Shown one piece after another: positions 53,161-62,701 of a stretch of 64,000 nt of DNA (the stretch's first letter is position 1; every line of letters begins with the position of its first letter). Where the stretch lies: contig NZ_KZ845666.1 of assembly GCF_003313465.1 (NCBI RefSeq), positions 1 to 64,000 on the forward strand, given 5' to 3'. Origin of the DNA: Thermoflavimicrobium daqui. Its GTDB lineage: Bacteria > Bacillota > Bacilli > Thermoactinomycetales > Thermoactinomycetaceae. The notes under the pieces are model-generated. The model saw only the letters and a list, made by a program, of their open reading frames with translations, made no database searches and was not told the origin of the DNA. The position numbers and the translations under genes were made by a program.

Positions 53161-54135
53161 ATGGATACAGGAACTCACCTTGCCATGGGAATCGGCCTTT
53201 ACGGTTTAGCACATCTTGACCCTACCTTACTGCAGGATACGCAAATATCTTATGCGATCCTTTTTGCTACTACAATCGGCTCACAAATTCCTGATTGCGA
53301 CACCTTATATCGTCTTAAAGGGAATAGTGCCTATATACGAAATCATCGTGGATGGACTCATTCACTTCCAATGCTTTTACTATGGCCTACACTTATAACC
53401 GTTGTTTTATCCTTCTTCTTAACGGAAAATTATCTACATGTATGGCTATGGAGTTTTTTAGCCGTATTTATTCACATTTTTATCGATCTATTTAATGCAT
53501 ATGGTACTCAAGCACTGAAACCTTTTTCGAACCGTTGGATATCTTGGAATGTCATTAATATATTTGATCCTTTTATCTTTGTCATTCATTTGATCGGCTT
53601 TGGTTTATGGTTTATTTCACCAATCTCTCCTGGGCTTATTTTTGCAGCTATTTATTTAATTATGATCACCTACGTTTCGTGGCGAACTTGGGTGCATGCG
53701 AAAAAGTCTAAATGGGTTAAGAAACAAGTTGGCGAGCCTGGGAAATATACTGTTTTACCTACTATAAGATGGAATGATTGGAAAGTTGTACTAAGACAAC
53801 AGAACAGGGTTCGAATGGGAGAAATTCGTCAAGGACAGATAAAATGGACTGGAGAACTTTCTACAAAGGATCTACAACATCCTGCTGCTATTCATTCCAA
53901 AGAAGCAGAGCCTATCTCCTCCTTTTTATCTTTTACTTCATTTGGTTATCCCATTGTATATTCTCGCTCATATGGCTATGAAGTAAGATGGTTTGATGTT
54001 CGATATCATCATAAGAAAAACTTTCCGTTTCTAGCTGTAGCTCTACTTGATCATCAGCTAAACCTCATTGATTCTTTTGTAGGTTGGATTAGTGAAGAGC
54101 AATTAGACAAAAAAGTACAACACATGTTATCCTAA
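53161..54135 (+). CDS. yfhP: YfhP family membrane-bound metal-dependent hydrolase
   Basis: 324 residues with the YdjM/DUF457 signature: MDTGTHLAMGIGLYG, GSQIPDCDTLYR, HRGWTHSLPMLL and FIDLFNAYGTQAL, containing conserved His/Asp metal ligands, with about four membrane helices and a soluble C-terminal part. In B. subtilis YfhP is next to MutY. Function unclear. ATG 53161 preceded by AGGAG is preferred to the TTG at 53131. Confidence 0.9.
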   Translation: MDTGTHLAMGIGLYGLAHLDPTLLQDTQISYAILFATTIGSQIPDCDTLYRLKGNSAYIRNHRGWTHSLPMLLLWPTLITVVLSFFLTENYLHVWLWSFLAVFIHIFIDLFNAYGTQALKPFSNRWISWNVINIFDPFIFVIHLIGFGLWFISPISPGLIFAAIYLIMITYVSWRTWVHAKKSKWVKKQVGEPGKYTVLPTIRWNDWKVVLRQQNRVRMGEIRQGQIKWTGELSTKDLQHPAAIHSKEAEPISSFLSFTSFGYPIVYSRSYGYEVRWFDVRYHHKKNFPFLAVALLDHQLNLIDSFVGWISEEQLDKKVQHMLS

Positions 54136-54177
54136 TTCACATAAAAAAACATCTATATCCGCCAGAAATGAGGTGTA

Positions 54178-55182
54178 GTGATTTTGGGAACGGACTTACT
54201 AGCTTTTTCAACAGATGTTGAAAAAAAAATAGCCGAAAATATATCAAAAAATCCTCAAACAGATACAGGTCAAAACTTAGCTGAGAACATAGCCCATAAA
54301 ACTAAAAGCTTATTTGTCAATATCATTGAAGATCCTTTTCAGTATCTCTTAATGCCCTTGGGTGAAATCATTTTGATCATAGCTCTTACTATTATAGCTG
54401 TGCGACTGATCCAGCGATTGATCAATAAAACTTTCTCATTTAGCCGTGTCCAAAGCAATCAAGGTCATACGCTACGAAAGTTAATTAACTCTGTTGTTCA
54501 ATATACACTTTATTTCATTGCGATCCTAACCATCTTATCTATCTTTGGCATTAACTTAGCCCCTGTTTTAGCTGGTGCGGGTATCTTAGGATTAGCGATT
54601 GGATTTGGAGCTCAAAGTTTAGTCAAAGATGTCATAAGCGGATTTTTTCTGATCTTTGAACGCCAATTGGAGGTTGGCGACCTTGTCCAAATTAATAATC
54701 AGATAACTGGAACAGTGGAAGAGGTAGGGCTACGTGTAACCAAAATCCGTGAGTTTAATCAACGCTTACATTACTTGGCCAATAGAACGATCACTCAAGT
54801 CACAAACTATAACCGTGAAAAGATGCGTGCCATTATTAATATCACTGTTCCACTTGAAACAAATTTTGATCTTGTCATAACATCATTAGAACAAGCATGT
54901 ACCCAGATCAAAGAAAAATATACAAAAGACCTTATCGAAGATCCGGATATCGCGAAATTTACTAATATGGATATGAATGGAGTTCAATTTATGATCACAG
55001 CTCTTTGCTCTCCTGATGCTTATTTCCAATTAGAACGTGATATCCGTAAAGAAGCATTAGATGCTTTACACCAGAATGGAATTGAGATTGCCTATACTCG
55101 TAGTGTCATCTATAGTCCTGATCAAGCCTATGAATTACAAGTCCAAAATAAGGAACGGACAAAAGAGCCTGTTCGATCATAA
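54178..55182 (+). CDS. MscS-family mechanosensitive channel
   Basis: 334 residues. N-terminal amphipathic part, three membrane helices (about 57-80, 100-125 and 128-150) with the pore-lining VLAGAGILGLAIGFGAQSLV, and the beta domain VGDLVQINNQITGTVEEVGLR. Releases ions under hypo-osmotic shock. Resembles B. subtilis YkuT/small MscS. GTG 54178 follows GAGGTGTA closely; TTG 54184 is an alternative. Confidence 0.93.
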   Translation: MILGTDLLAFSTDVEKKIAENISKNPQTDTGQNLAENIAHKTKSLFVNIIEDPFQYLLMPLGEIILIIALTIIAVRLIQRLINKTFSFSRVQSNQGHTLRKLINSVVQYTLYFIAILTILSIFGINLAPVLAGAGILGLAIGFGAQSLVKDVISGFFLIFERQLEVGDLVQINNQITGTVEEVGLRVTKIREFNQRLHYLANRTITQVTNYNREKMRAIINITVPLETNFDLVITSLEQACTQIKEKYTKDLIEDPDIAKFTNMDMNGVQFMITALCSPDAYFQLERDIRKEALDALHQNGIEIAYTRSVIYSPDQAYELQVQNKERTKEPVRS

Positions 55183-55270
55183 ACTTATAGTGACTAATAG
55201 GATGACTGATATACATTTTTTCTCTCCTACTTCAACTAGGTACACGCTGCTAAAACAATATTGGTCATTA

Positions 55271-55334
55271 TAAAATGGGTCTCTTTATTTTCCACTTCAT
55301 TTACTTAAGTGAAAAAGAGAGACCCATTTTTTGA
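55271..55334 (+). terminator. Terminator after MscS gene
   Basis: AAAATGGGTCTCTTT pairs with AAAGAGAGACCCATTTT across a long loop that holds a second CACTT/AAGTG stem; six T follow on plus. Confidence 0.85.
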
Positions 55335-55372
55335 ATTAAAATATATTTAATCTATAACAATGACTGACACAT

Positions 55373-55522
55373 CTAAAGTAAAGTATATTTTAGAACGGCT
55401 AGTACACTAACAATTCCAAGGGAAATAATTACCCATAAAGCTGTCCCTTTTACTTCACGCATAAAAATCCCATTTGCATCTACTGAAGCTACTCGAGTCT
55501 CTTTTTTCTTTTTTCTAGCCAC
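55373..55522 (-). CDS. Small single-helix membrane protein (49 residues)
   Basis: GTG 55522 with GGGGG six bases before it, 49 codons, TAG at 55373. Basic, Lys-rich N-terminus (ARKKKKETR) and one helix (about residues 28-47, ALWVIISLGIVSVLAVL). No family assigned. It is 30 nt after the AlkA-type gene and probably co-transcribed. Too short for typical ORF calling. Confidence 0.6.
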   Translation of the reverse strand: MARKKKKETRVASVDANGIFMREVKGTALWVIISLGIVSVLAVLKYTLL

Positions 55523-55552
55523 AGATATCCCCCTTCCTATGTTTAAGATACA

Positions 55553-56443
55553 TCATTTCTTATTTTGCGTAATGTAATCCCACAGATAAAACGTAACATA
55601 GCTCTCATAAGGTGCCCAAGCTGCTCCTAACTTTCGAATATCATTTTCTGTTGGTTGTTTTTCCAAACCATACGCCATTTTCACGGCATTTCTTAACCCA
55701 ATATCTGCAGCAGGAAGCAGATCAGATCTACCTAGACCAAATAATAAGATGCATTCAATCGTCCAACGACCTACACCACGCAAAGGTAACAACAACTCCA
55801 TTACTTCTTCATTTGACTTATCCCATAGATTATTGAGATCCAATCTACCATTAACAATTAATCGTGAGATATCTATAATATATTCAGCCTTACGCCGACT
55901 ATATTGCAGTTTTTGAAGATCTTCATAGGTAAGCTTTGCGATTTGCTCTGCAGTTGGAAATACCCAAAAAGTATCTCCATGATAATCAATCTGATCTCCC
56001 ACTAATTCAATCAAACGTTGTTCCAATTTCGCAGCAAATGACGTTTGTAGCTGTTGACCAATAATCGTTTTAATAAAACATTCATAAATATCTGGATCTA
56101 GGATCAAATGGAGTCCTTGTCTTGCAAGCACTATCGGTCGCAAAACCTTATCTTCGAGATGATTATAGAAGGGGGTCAAGTCAATTTCAGTAGACCATAC
56201 TCGCTTTACTATTTCAAGTAACTCTAGCTCCTCTAAACTGGATAATGGTTGATCTACTTGTATTTCTAAGGCTGAGTACATAGGTATATACGAGATCCCT
56301 ACTACGATCGTCCTTGTTTTTAAACGCATAGCTCGATAAAATGTTCCATCTTTTTCTAGATAACTTGATTTAGAAAAATAGCGCAAACGCTTTGTTGTTT
56401 GATCAAAGGAGTAAGGATATTTTAAAGGAATTCTTAAACACAC
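55553..56443 (-). CDS. DNA-3-methyladenine glycosylase, AlkA/YfjP-like
   Basis: 296 residues, HhH-GPD superfamily. HhH in LLPLRGVGRWTIECILLFGLG, catalytic aspartate in PAADIGLRNAV, no Fe-S cluster. Resembles B. subtilis YfjP and AlkA, removing alkylated bases. The start is uncertain; GTG 56443 (SD AAGGTG) is used instead of 56518, since B. subtilis relatives begin close to this point. Confidence 0.85.
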   Translation of the reverse strand: MCLRIPLKYPYSFDQTTKRLRYFSKSSYLEKDGTFYRAMRLKTRTIVVGISYIPMYSALEIQVDQPLSSLEELELLEIVKRVWSTEIDLTPFYNHLEDKVLRPIVLARQGLHLILDPDIYECFIKTIIGQQLQTSFAAKLEQRLIELVGDQIDYHGDTFWVFPTAEQIAKLTYEDLQKLQYSRRKAEYIIDISRLIVNGRLDLNNLWDKSNEEVMELLLPLRGVGRWTIECILLFGLGRSDLLPAADIGLRNAVKMAYGLEKQPTENDIRKLGAAWAPYESYVTFYLWDYITQNKK

Positions 56444-56518
56444 AACCTTCACACCTTTTTCCCACATTGTAACATATTTATGTATATAGCATGAATCTCC
56501 TATAAGTGCATACTCCAT

Positions 56519-56924
56519 TATTCGATCAAAAACCTAGACTACTCCTAGAAAAAGCCACAGGAGTGAGAGCGGAGAAACGATAAGCAGCAGTTCAAGAGCT
56601 CTCTCAAAGAGATTCTCCTACAAATTTATTTTCTTTTTCAATCAAATAATGATAATTTCGATTCAGTTATACAAAAATACATACTTGAAATTTTTGTATT
56701 TCATTTTTCGTCAATTTTAGCGATAAAGACTATAATAAATTTATATAAATAATATTTATCCACTTTAAAAATGATATATATACTTTTTTTGTAACTTAAA
56801 ATACTATTATCTAATAATATAATATTGACATTAAATATATACTTAGAATATTGTTATTCATTGATTTTTTCTTTAACTATGCTATGATAAAATTCCAAGT
56901 AGATCGAATGGAGGAACTAAGGTA
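56519..56924. other. AT-rich spacer
   Basis: About 400 nt, very AT-rich in its second half (56640-56880). Probably holds promoters for the divergent genes. No gene seen. Confidence 0.4.
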
Positions 56925-57707
56925 ATGAGCGAGCATAATCGGAGTTCAAAGAACTTACGATCTAAACGGAGCTCTTCGCAGCCCATCATTCCGACACCAC
57001 CACTTCCAAGCCGAAAAAACAGGAGTGGACAAAAACGTTTACCTTTCCTATGGACCGGAGTAGGCGTTCTCATTTTTTTATTTACTTTATCTGGTATAAT
57101 TTATGCAATGCAACCAAATGAGCCAGAGAAAAAATCAGGTATAACTGCTTATAGTTCAACATCTACTCCTGATTCAATGAAAAAACAAAGTCAAGCAGCT
57201 AATGAAACAACTTCACCAGAAACTGTAAACCAGGCACCCTCAGAGAAAAGTATAGCTCCTAAAATAAAGGAGAAGCAAAAGGAACTGACATCAGACTCAA
57301 AAGCAAACAATAATGTGGCGCATAAACAAGCTTCTTCTTCAAAGATAGGAACTAAAGACACGAGAAAAGTCCAGCCAGACAATGAAACGTCTAATAAACA
57401 ACCTGAGCAAAAAGACGAGCCCAATCATCAGCCAGAATCCAAACCAGAACCCAAACCAGAACCTAAACCAGAACCCAAACCAGAACCTAAACCAGAACCC
57501 AAACCAGAACCCAAACCAGAACCCAAGCCTAGACCTAAACCAAATACTAATCTCCCTCCAGCTTGGCAGAGTAACCAATGGTATCAAACTAGCGATTTAG
57601 TTTCCTATAATGGAAAGGTTTATAAAGCTACTGTTCCAAGCCGAAATGTACCTCCTGGTACACGAATCTTTTTCGGTTGGATCAATCCATGGGAAGTATT
57701 TCACTAG
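56925..57707 (+). CDS. Membrane-anchored protein with Lys-Pro-Glu repeats and C-terminal chitin-binding-like domain
   Basis: 260 residues. Cytoplasmic basic start, membrane helix at about 41-62, then a ~145-residue extended region ending in KPEP repeats, and at ~209-260 a domain PPAWQSNQWYQTSDLVSYNG...YKATVPSR...FGWINPW, which has the aromatic pattern of the type-3 chitin-binding (CBM5/12) fold. The C-terminus would lie outside. It could bind peptidoglycan or another glycan; this is inferred. ATG behind GGAGGAACTAAGGTA. Confidence 0.75.
   Translation: MSEHNRSSKNLRSKRSSSQPIIPTPPLPSRKNRSGQKRLPFLWTGVGVLIFLFTLSGIIYAMQPNEPEKKSGITAYSSTSTPDSMKKQSQAANETTSPETVNQAPSEKSIAPKIKEKQKELTSDSKANNNVAHKQASSSKIGTKDTRKVQPDNETSNKQPEQKDEPNHQPESKPEPKPEPKPEPKPEPKPEPKPEPKPEPKPRPKPNTNLPPAWQSNQWYQTSDLVSYNGKVYKATVPSRNVPPGTRIFFGWINPWEVFH
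57436..57540 (+). repeat. 12-bp tandem repeat encoding Lys-Pro-Glu-Pro
   Basis: About eight copies of a CCAGAACCCAAA-like unit, with T/C variation at third positions, encode KPEP tetrapeptides of a stalk region. Confidence 0.9.
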
Positions 57708-57718
57708 AACATAAGAAA

Positions 57719-57763
57719 AAAACACTCCCGTCTCTACCCATTAACGTAGGCGACGGGAGTGTT
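57719..57763. terminator. Terminator shared by convergent genes
   Basis: AACACTCCCGTC/GACGGGAGTGTT 12-bp stem, T7 on the minus side and a T-rich stretch on the plus side. The stop codon of the minus gene (57741) lies in its loop, so the hairpin covers the last codons of that gene. Confidence 0.85.
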
Positions 57764-59096
57764 CGCTTTTAAAAAGGTTTTTCATACCGATAATGAAGGT
57801 TGATACGGGCTTAAAGTCAAGAGTCTTAGAGCTTTTTACTTCATATTTAAGATCTCCATCGTTTTTCATCTTTAAAGCTCGCTCGTACTGAGAATGAATA
57901 ATAATAATACTAAGCATAAAAATAAGACCTACTTGTGGTGTTAATAAAGGATAGTCATACATTCCTTGACCCAGTAAAGCGATAATCAACGAGACCAGCA
58001 TTCCTGCTAAACATCTTTCTTCTTTACTATTTGTCAGCTTCCGCCAACGTCTCGCTCTTATCATCGTCACAACAATGAGCATTACAAATAAACCAAAACC
58101 AATGATGCCAAATTCTGAAGCAATACCAAGGAACACATTATGCGCATGATAAACTGCTTCACCTGTTTTTTGATGGAAAATCTGAGCAAAATGAAGGGGT
58201 AATGCTCCTATAAGCCAATGCTCTTTGAAAATCTCTACTGCTACTTTCCAAATTTTCATACGTGCTTGGAAAGTAGTCAATATGGTATCTGAACGAGGGA
58301 TTAATGATGGAAATAAGGCTACTACACTGCCTAGAGATAGTAAAATGGCTAATGTGATTTTTCTATGTCCTTTCATCCAAATCTGAACCAATAATCCCAC
58401 TACTAGTCCAACCCATGCTCCACGTGATCCTGTCAAATAAATGGAATAGCAAAATAAAAGGAATACACCAAAAGCAGTTATCTTCTGCCACCTTTTATAC
58501 AGTACAGATTGGGCATAAATACTCATTAATGCAAAACAGATGAGCATAGCAGCTGTTATATTTGAATTTCCTGCGGTTCCTGCACTTCTTTCTGGATTTT
58601 CGCTCTGCCATTGATTCTCTCTATAAAAGTTAAGCAGGTGCTCTAATAGTTCACTACCATTCATACTCCCGCTCATTTGCTGAATCAATACAACAGCTAC
58701 AACATACAGCCCTCCCAACCAAAAATAAATATACATTCTACGAACTTCAGCTGGAGACCACTTTACAATGCCTTTGATCCAAACTGTCAAAAGATAATAA
58801 GTCACAAAGAGAAAAACAGGAACAATGCCTACTGGAAAAGATTGTATGGGTACAGGTTCCGTAGTTATTTGATACCAACTAGGACTCACAGCCCAACTAA
58901 TAGCGCTTAGAAGAACAAAACCTAAAAAAATGTTTTCAGGCCAGCTTAAAAGCGGCCACTTCTCTCTATAAATAAAAATAGTAATAATTCCAATTAAAAA
59001 CAAAAAAACAGGTGGGGCATACGGTGTAATTAAAATAGATAAATATAATAACTGCGTTAAACCCATAACCCACTTTCTTTGAGTGATTGATTTCAA
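57741..59096 (-). CDS. O-antigen ligase/polymerase family membrane protein (Wzy_C)
   Basis: 451 residues with 10-12 helices and the Wzy_C signatures: LTGSRGAWVGLVVGL, and later HAHNVFLGIASEFGIIGFGLF. In Gram-positive bacteria such proteins join glycan chains or carrier-linked polymers. TTG 59096 is chosen because AAGGGAG lies nine bases before; the open frame starts at 59132. No other polysaccharide genes are adjacent. The C-terminus is embedded in the terminator hairpin. Confidence 0.8.
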   Translation of the reverse strand: MKSITQRKWVMGLTQLLYLSILITPYAPPVFLFLIGIITIFIYREKWPLLSWPENIFLGFVLLSAISWAVSPSWYQITTEPVPIQSFPVGIVPVFLFVTYYLLTVWIKGIVKWSPAEVRRMYIYFWLGGLYVVAVVLIQQMSGSMNGSELLEHLLNFYRENQWQSENPERSAGTAGNSNITAAMLICFALMSIYAQSVLYKRWQKITAFGVFLLFCYSIYLTGSRGAWVGLVVGLLVQIWMKGHRKITLAILLSLGSVVALFPSLIPRSDTILTTFQARMKIWKVAVEIFKEHWLIGALPLHFAQIFHQKTGEAVYHAHNVFLGIASEFGIIGFGLFVMLIVVTMIRARRWRKLTNSKEERCLAGMLVSLIIALLGQGMYDYPLLTPQVGLIFMLSIIIIHSQYERALKMKNDGDLKYEVKSSKTLDFKPVSTFIIGMKNLFKSEHSRRLR

Positions 59097-59509
59097 GAGT
59101 ATAAACTCCCTTTTTCTTAATTCTAATACCAAAATGTCTATAGTATTATAGCGATTACCATTAAAAAGGGCAAGTTACATAAAACTTATCCCCGATTAAC
59201 ATAAATAAATTTACCAAAAAATAAAAATACGACAAAATATACTGCTTTTATTCCTTTCTCATTTTATTCACTGCTTATGTTATAACAACATGCAAGTCAT
59301 CCGATCCATTCTTTATAAATCATACAAAGGTTTTTTTAGTGGCTCTCCTATACCAATTATTACACATGGGTTTATATAACTTCGATACCATCTTAATTTC
59401 TTCCTTTAGAGAGCAGGACAATATTCATTGACGGTTGAGAATCTTTCTCATAAAATGAAAGAAGAGAACAAGTTCGATTCCATGCCTCATCTAACTTGGA
59501 GGGATTATT
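59097..59509. other. Divergent spacer
   Basis: About 410 nt between the Wzy_C gene and the siderophore ATPase. Holds the Fur-controlled promoter at 59428-59456; the rest shows no gene. Confidence 0.45.
59428..59456 (+). promoter_or_regulatory. Fur-type box in a SigA promoter
   Basis: TTGACG (59428-59433), 17-bp spacer, TAAAAT (59451-59456). The spacer holds TGAGAATCTTTCTCA (59436-59450), a 7-1-7 Fur-type inverted repeat. Iron repression of the next gene is the natural reading. Confidence 0.75.
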
Positions 59510-60319
59510 TTGACACACGGTTTAGAAACAAGTAATTTAACTCTCTCTTACGGACCTCACACGATTATACAAGAATTAAATCTAAGTATTCCCCACAAGA
59601 AGATTTCAGTTTTAGTAGGTAGCAATGGCTGTGGTAAATCTACACTTCTACGGTCACTTGCTCGACTTTTAAAGCCACAATCAGGATCTATTTTACTAGA
59701 TGGTAAGGAGATTGCAAAGCAACCCACCAAAGAGCTTGCCAAAAACTTAGCCATCTTGCCACAGAGTCCTGAAGCACCAGAAGGCCTTTCTGTTATACAA
59801 TTAGTCAAACAAGGGCGATATCCCTACCAAACTTGGTTAAAACAATGGTCTAAAGAAGATGAAGATAAAGTAAACTGGGCATTAGAAGTTACTCAAATGA
59901 CCCCTTTAGCAGATCGTGCCGTTGATTCATTATCAGGTGGTCAACGCCAACGTGCTTGGATTGCAATGACTTTGGCGCAAGATACAGATATATTATTATT
60001 AGATGAACCGACAACTTACCTTGATCTGACACATCAAATTGAAATTTTAGATTTATTATTTGAGCTAAATGAAAAACAAAAGCGAACGATCATTATGGTA
60101 CTACATGATCTTAATCTGGCATGCCGTTATGCACACCATATCATTGCTATTCGCAATAAACAAGTTTATGCAGAAGGTAAACCAGAAGACATTGTGACCG
60201 AACAAATGGTTCAAGAGGTTTTTGATCTCCATTGTGAAATTGCGAAAGATCCACTCTTTGGTACACCACTATGTATTGCCCATGGTAAAGGGAGAAATTT
60301 AATCCGTTCAGCTAGTTAA
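59510..60319 (+). CDS. yusV: Iron-siderophore ABC transporter ATPase (YusV/FpuC-like)
   Basis: 269 residues of the FecE/FhuC family. Walker [15 protein letters not shown], signature [17 protein letters not shown], Walker [15 protein letters not shown]-loop VLHDLNLAC. No permease or binding protein is adjacent. B. subtilis YusV is an orphan ATPase used by several siderophore systems, and this has the same arrangement. TTG start with GGAGGG. Preceded by a Fur-type box. Confidence 0.88.
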   Translation: MTHGLETSNLTLSYGPHTIIQELNLSIPHKKISVLVGSNGCGKSTLLRSLARLLKPQSGSILLDGKEIAKQPTKELAKNLAILPQSPEAPEGLSVIQLVKQGRYPYQTWLKQWSKEDEDKVNWALEVTQMTPLADRAVDSLSGGQRQRAWIAMTLAQDTDILLLDEPTTYLDLTHQIEILDLLFELNEKQKRTIIMVLHDLNLACRYAHHIIAIRNKQVYAEGKPEDIVTEQMVQEVFDLHCEIAKDPLFGTPLCIAHGKGRNLIRSAS

Positions 60320-60321
60320 CT

Positions 60322-60358
60322 AACCAGGGGACATCCGCATAAGAGAAGTCCCCTGGTC
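60322..60358 (+). terminator. Terminator after yusV
   Basis: ACCAGGGGAC/GTCCCCTGGT stem with a 15-nt loop and CATCTATTTTATT following on plus. Confidence 0.8.
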
Positions 60359-60400
60359 ATCTATTTTATTCGAAACAGATCTGGCTATGATCTTCTATAT

Positions 60401-62173
60401 TTATATACCCCTCTTACTTGCTGAATATAGTATCTTTTTTTCTTTAACTTGCATAATTCCTGCCCGTGTCAGACGAATTTGTGGTAAATGAGTAGAGGAT
60501 AGGAATAAAAAAGTATAGAGCGGATCTGAAAATGTATATCCAAAAGCACGTAATTGAGTGATAAATGGTTCTAACTGCTCGTTCAATTCATCCACTGACT
60601 TTGTACTCATAAAACCACTGATAGGAAGTGGTATATGATATAAGATTTGACTGTTTTGAACCCAAGTGATCCCTCCACCATGCTCCAATACATGATTAGC
60701 CGCCTGAGCCATTGCTTTCTTGTCACGTCCAATTACTAACAAATCATGAGATCCGTTATAGCTTGAGGCAAGTCCGTCTATATTTCGTGCGAATCCTCGT
60801 AAAAAAGCTGAAGTCATCCACTTCCCCACAGGACTAATTAAATATACTAATAAACGATCATCATTTTCCTCCCATTTTACCCAGCCGTTTTCCTCTTCTA
60901 AATTCTCTTCTTGTAATTTCGTAATCACTGCATTGACCAATTGAATAATAGGCACTTTATCCTTTTTTCGAGAAGGTAAGGAAAATTCCTCTTCCTGTAT
61001 ACGCCAATCACTTCCCCACTTAACACTTTTAAAATGATTCCAAGGATTCGTTTCAAATGATTGCAACATTTTTCTTTGCTTGGCGACTAACTCTCCATCC
61101 ACCAGTACCATGACAGGAGTAGGATCTTGAAGGGAATTTAATACATTTATATTAGCTAGTCTCCCGGGTGCCAATCCACCAATATGTTCTTCCATATGAT
61201 AATAGATAGCCGGATTGATGGTAACCATCTGGTAAGCATGTATGGGGTCACAGCCATGATGAATAGCTACTCGTATAATATGATCCTGAAATCCCTGCTT
61301 TAAATAAAGGGGGGTAGCTCCATCTGTTGTTAACATCAATCGATGCCATGGAACATTTTCTTTTTGTAGGAGTCCTTCTATTAAGATAGGTAAATCAGGG
61401 CGAATCGAGCTATGACGTAAGGTTGTCATATACCCTAACTCCAGGCGATTCCATACTTCTTCTACCGAGATACTTTCATGATCAGCTGTCACTCCAATGG
61501 CCGCTAAACGAGATAAAGTACGATAAGATGCTCCAGAAGCATGGCCTTCTACACGTTTACCGGCCTGCTTTGTCATCGTGACCTGACTTAACATCGTTTC
61601 ATCGCCCATAAGTAAAGGAAGCCAATCTGTAAGTTCACCTGCTTGTATGACAAGCGGATGAAATAAAAATTTTTGGACACGTTCGGTTGAAAACAATTCC
61701 TTTTCCTGATTGTTTAAATACGTCTGTGCATCCAATCGGGCCCACCAAAATTGTTTAACAGGATAGTTCTCTAGCTGATCTAATAACCCCAACAATTCCT
61801 CCATATTCCACATGGTGAAAAAAGTCATATTATCATTAATCAATGTTGTCGTTCCCAAAGTTAGTACTTTTTCTGCTAAAGTTAGGGGATTATATAGCTG
61901 GGTTGGATGTGCATGCGGTTCAATATAACCAGGTACTAAAGTATATCCAGTTAAATCTAATGACTCTATTGATGAATCAAGATATAGACCACTTTGCTTT
62001 AGATTTCCAATAAAAGCAATCCTCTTTCCAGCAAGTGCAATATCCTTTTTTTCTAACCTACCTGTATAAACATTAAGTATTGTCCCACCCTTAATTAAAC
62101 GAGTAGGCTTTTTCCTGCCCATAACAACATCTGAAAGTAGTATTTGCTCATCCAATGTAAGCTGAATTCCCAT
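60401..62173 (-). CDS. yerA: Adenine deaminase-like amidohydrolase (YerA type)
   Basis: 590 residues of the amidohydrolase superfamily. Metal-binding EPHAHPTQLYNPL (classical adenine deaminases have EPHVHIESS), ADHESISVEE, and LTTDGATPLYL with a catalytic aspartate; C-terminal domain as in adenine deaminases with GHG-like turn YNGSHDLLVIG. Matches B. subtilis YerA, whose substrate is not firmly established. ATG with AAAGGAGTTGATC. Confidence 0.85.
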   Translation of the reverse strand: MGIQLTLDEQILLSDVVMGRKKPTRLIKGGTILNVYTGRLEKKDIALAGKRIAFIGNLKQSGLYLDSSIESLDLTGYTLVPGYIEPHAHPTQLYNPLTLAEKVLTLGTTTLINDNMTFFTMWNMEELLGLLDQLENYPVKQFWWARLDAQTYLNNQEKELFSTERVQKFLFHPLVIQAGELTDWLPLLMGDETMLSQVTMTKQAGKRVEGHASGASYRTLSRLAAIGVTADHESISVEEVWNRLELGYMTTLRHSSIRPDLPILIEGLLQKENVPWHRLMLTTDGATPLYLKQGFQDHIIRVAIHHGCDPIHAYQMVTINPAIYYHMEEHIGGLAPGRLANINVLNSLQDPTPVMVLVDGELVAKQRKMLQSFETNPWNHFKSVKWGSDWRIQEEEFSLPSRKKDKVPIIQLVNAVITKLQEENLEEENGWVKWEENDDRLLVYLISPVGKWMTSAFLRGFARNIDGLASSYNGSHDLLVIGRDKKAMAQAANHVLEHGGGITWVQNSQILYHIPLPISGFMSTKSVDELNEQLEPFITQLRAFGYTFSDPLYTFLFLSSTHLPQIRLTRAGIMQVKEKKILYSASKRGI

Positions 62174-62288
62174 TTGATCAACTCCTTTGTTTAACTATTT
62201 ATCATTTCGGCAACCGAATAATTTATCCTTCGCATAATAAGAGGGAAATTGTAAAGACTAGTTATTAAAGAAGCGAGGGAGTGAGGAT

Positions 62289-62531
62289 ATGCAAAAAAAT
62301 ATGAGCCCTTGGAATGCCCTGATTCGCATTACCTGCGGCTTAGTTGGCTTAGCTTGGTGTACTGCTTGTTCGGCTCGTTCTCCATATCGTGTCTTTCCGT
62401 GGATGATCGCAATCTTTTCAGCTGTGAAAGTCGCTTCAGGAATAACCCGATTTTGTCCTATTACTGCAATATTTAGACCTAATCAGCAGTCAGCTAAAAT
62501 GGAAAGCCAAGCGTTTGACACACAAGGGTAG
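62289..62531 (+). CDS. Small membrane protein, YgaP-like transmembrane domain (DUF2892)
   Basis: 80 residues, two helices (about 10-26 and 34-52). Pattern of DUF2892: N-A-L-I-R-I-x-x-G near the start and CPITAIF after the second helix. DUF2892 proteins are often next to rhodanese domains, but none is seen here. ATG with GAGGGAGTGAGGAT. Confidence 0.7.
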   Translation: MQKNMSPWNALIRITCGLVGLAWCTACSARSPYRVFPWMIAIFSAVKVASGITRFCPITAIFRPNQQSAKMESQAFDTQG

Positions 62532-62547
62532 TAAAGGACTTGATTAT

Positions 62548-62676
62548 ATGAATCGTAATCTTTTGTATGAGCTTCTAGGGGATTATAGCTTTGTTATTAT
62601 TACAATTATTGGGATTATTGTTGTCTCTGCTTTAATTATAAACTTATATCGTCGCCGACGTACAACTCGCTCATGA
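62548..62676 (+). CDS. Small single-helix membrane protein (42 residues)
   Basis: ATG 62548 with AAAGGA nine bases upstream; 42 codons to TGA 62674-62676. One helix (about residues 13-34, FVIITIIGIIVVSALIINLY) and a basic C-terminus YRRRRTTRS, so the C-terminus is inside. It follows the DUF2892 gene by 16 nt; one transcript is likely. No family assigned. Confidence 0.6.
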   Translation: MNRNLLYELLGDYSFVIITIIGIIVVSALIINLYRRRRTTRS

Positions 62677-62701
62677 TCTCCTTTTAAAACCGTTAAAAAT
62701 G

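Noticed and set aside
57339-57587. Phe/Trp/Gly-rich minus frame with periodicity
   Set aside because: Antisense reading of the KPEP tandem repeat.
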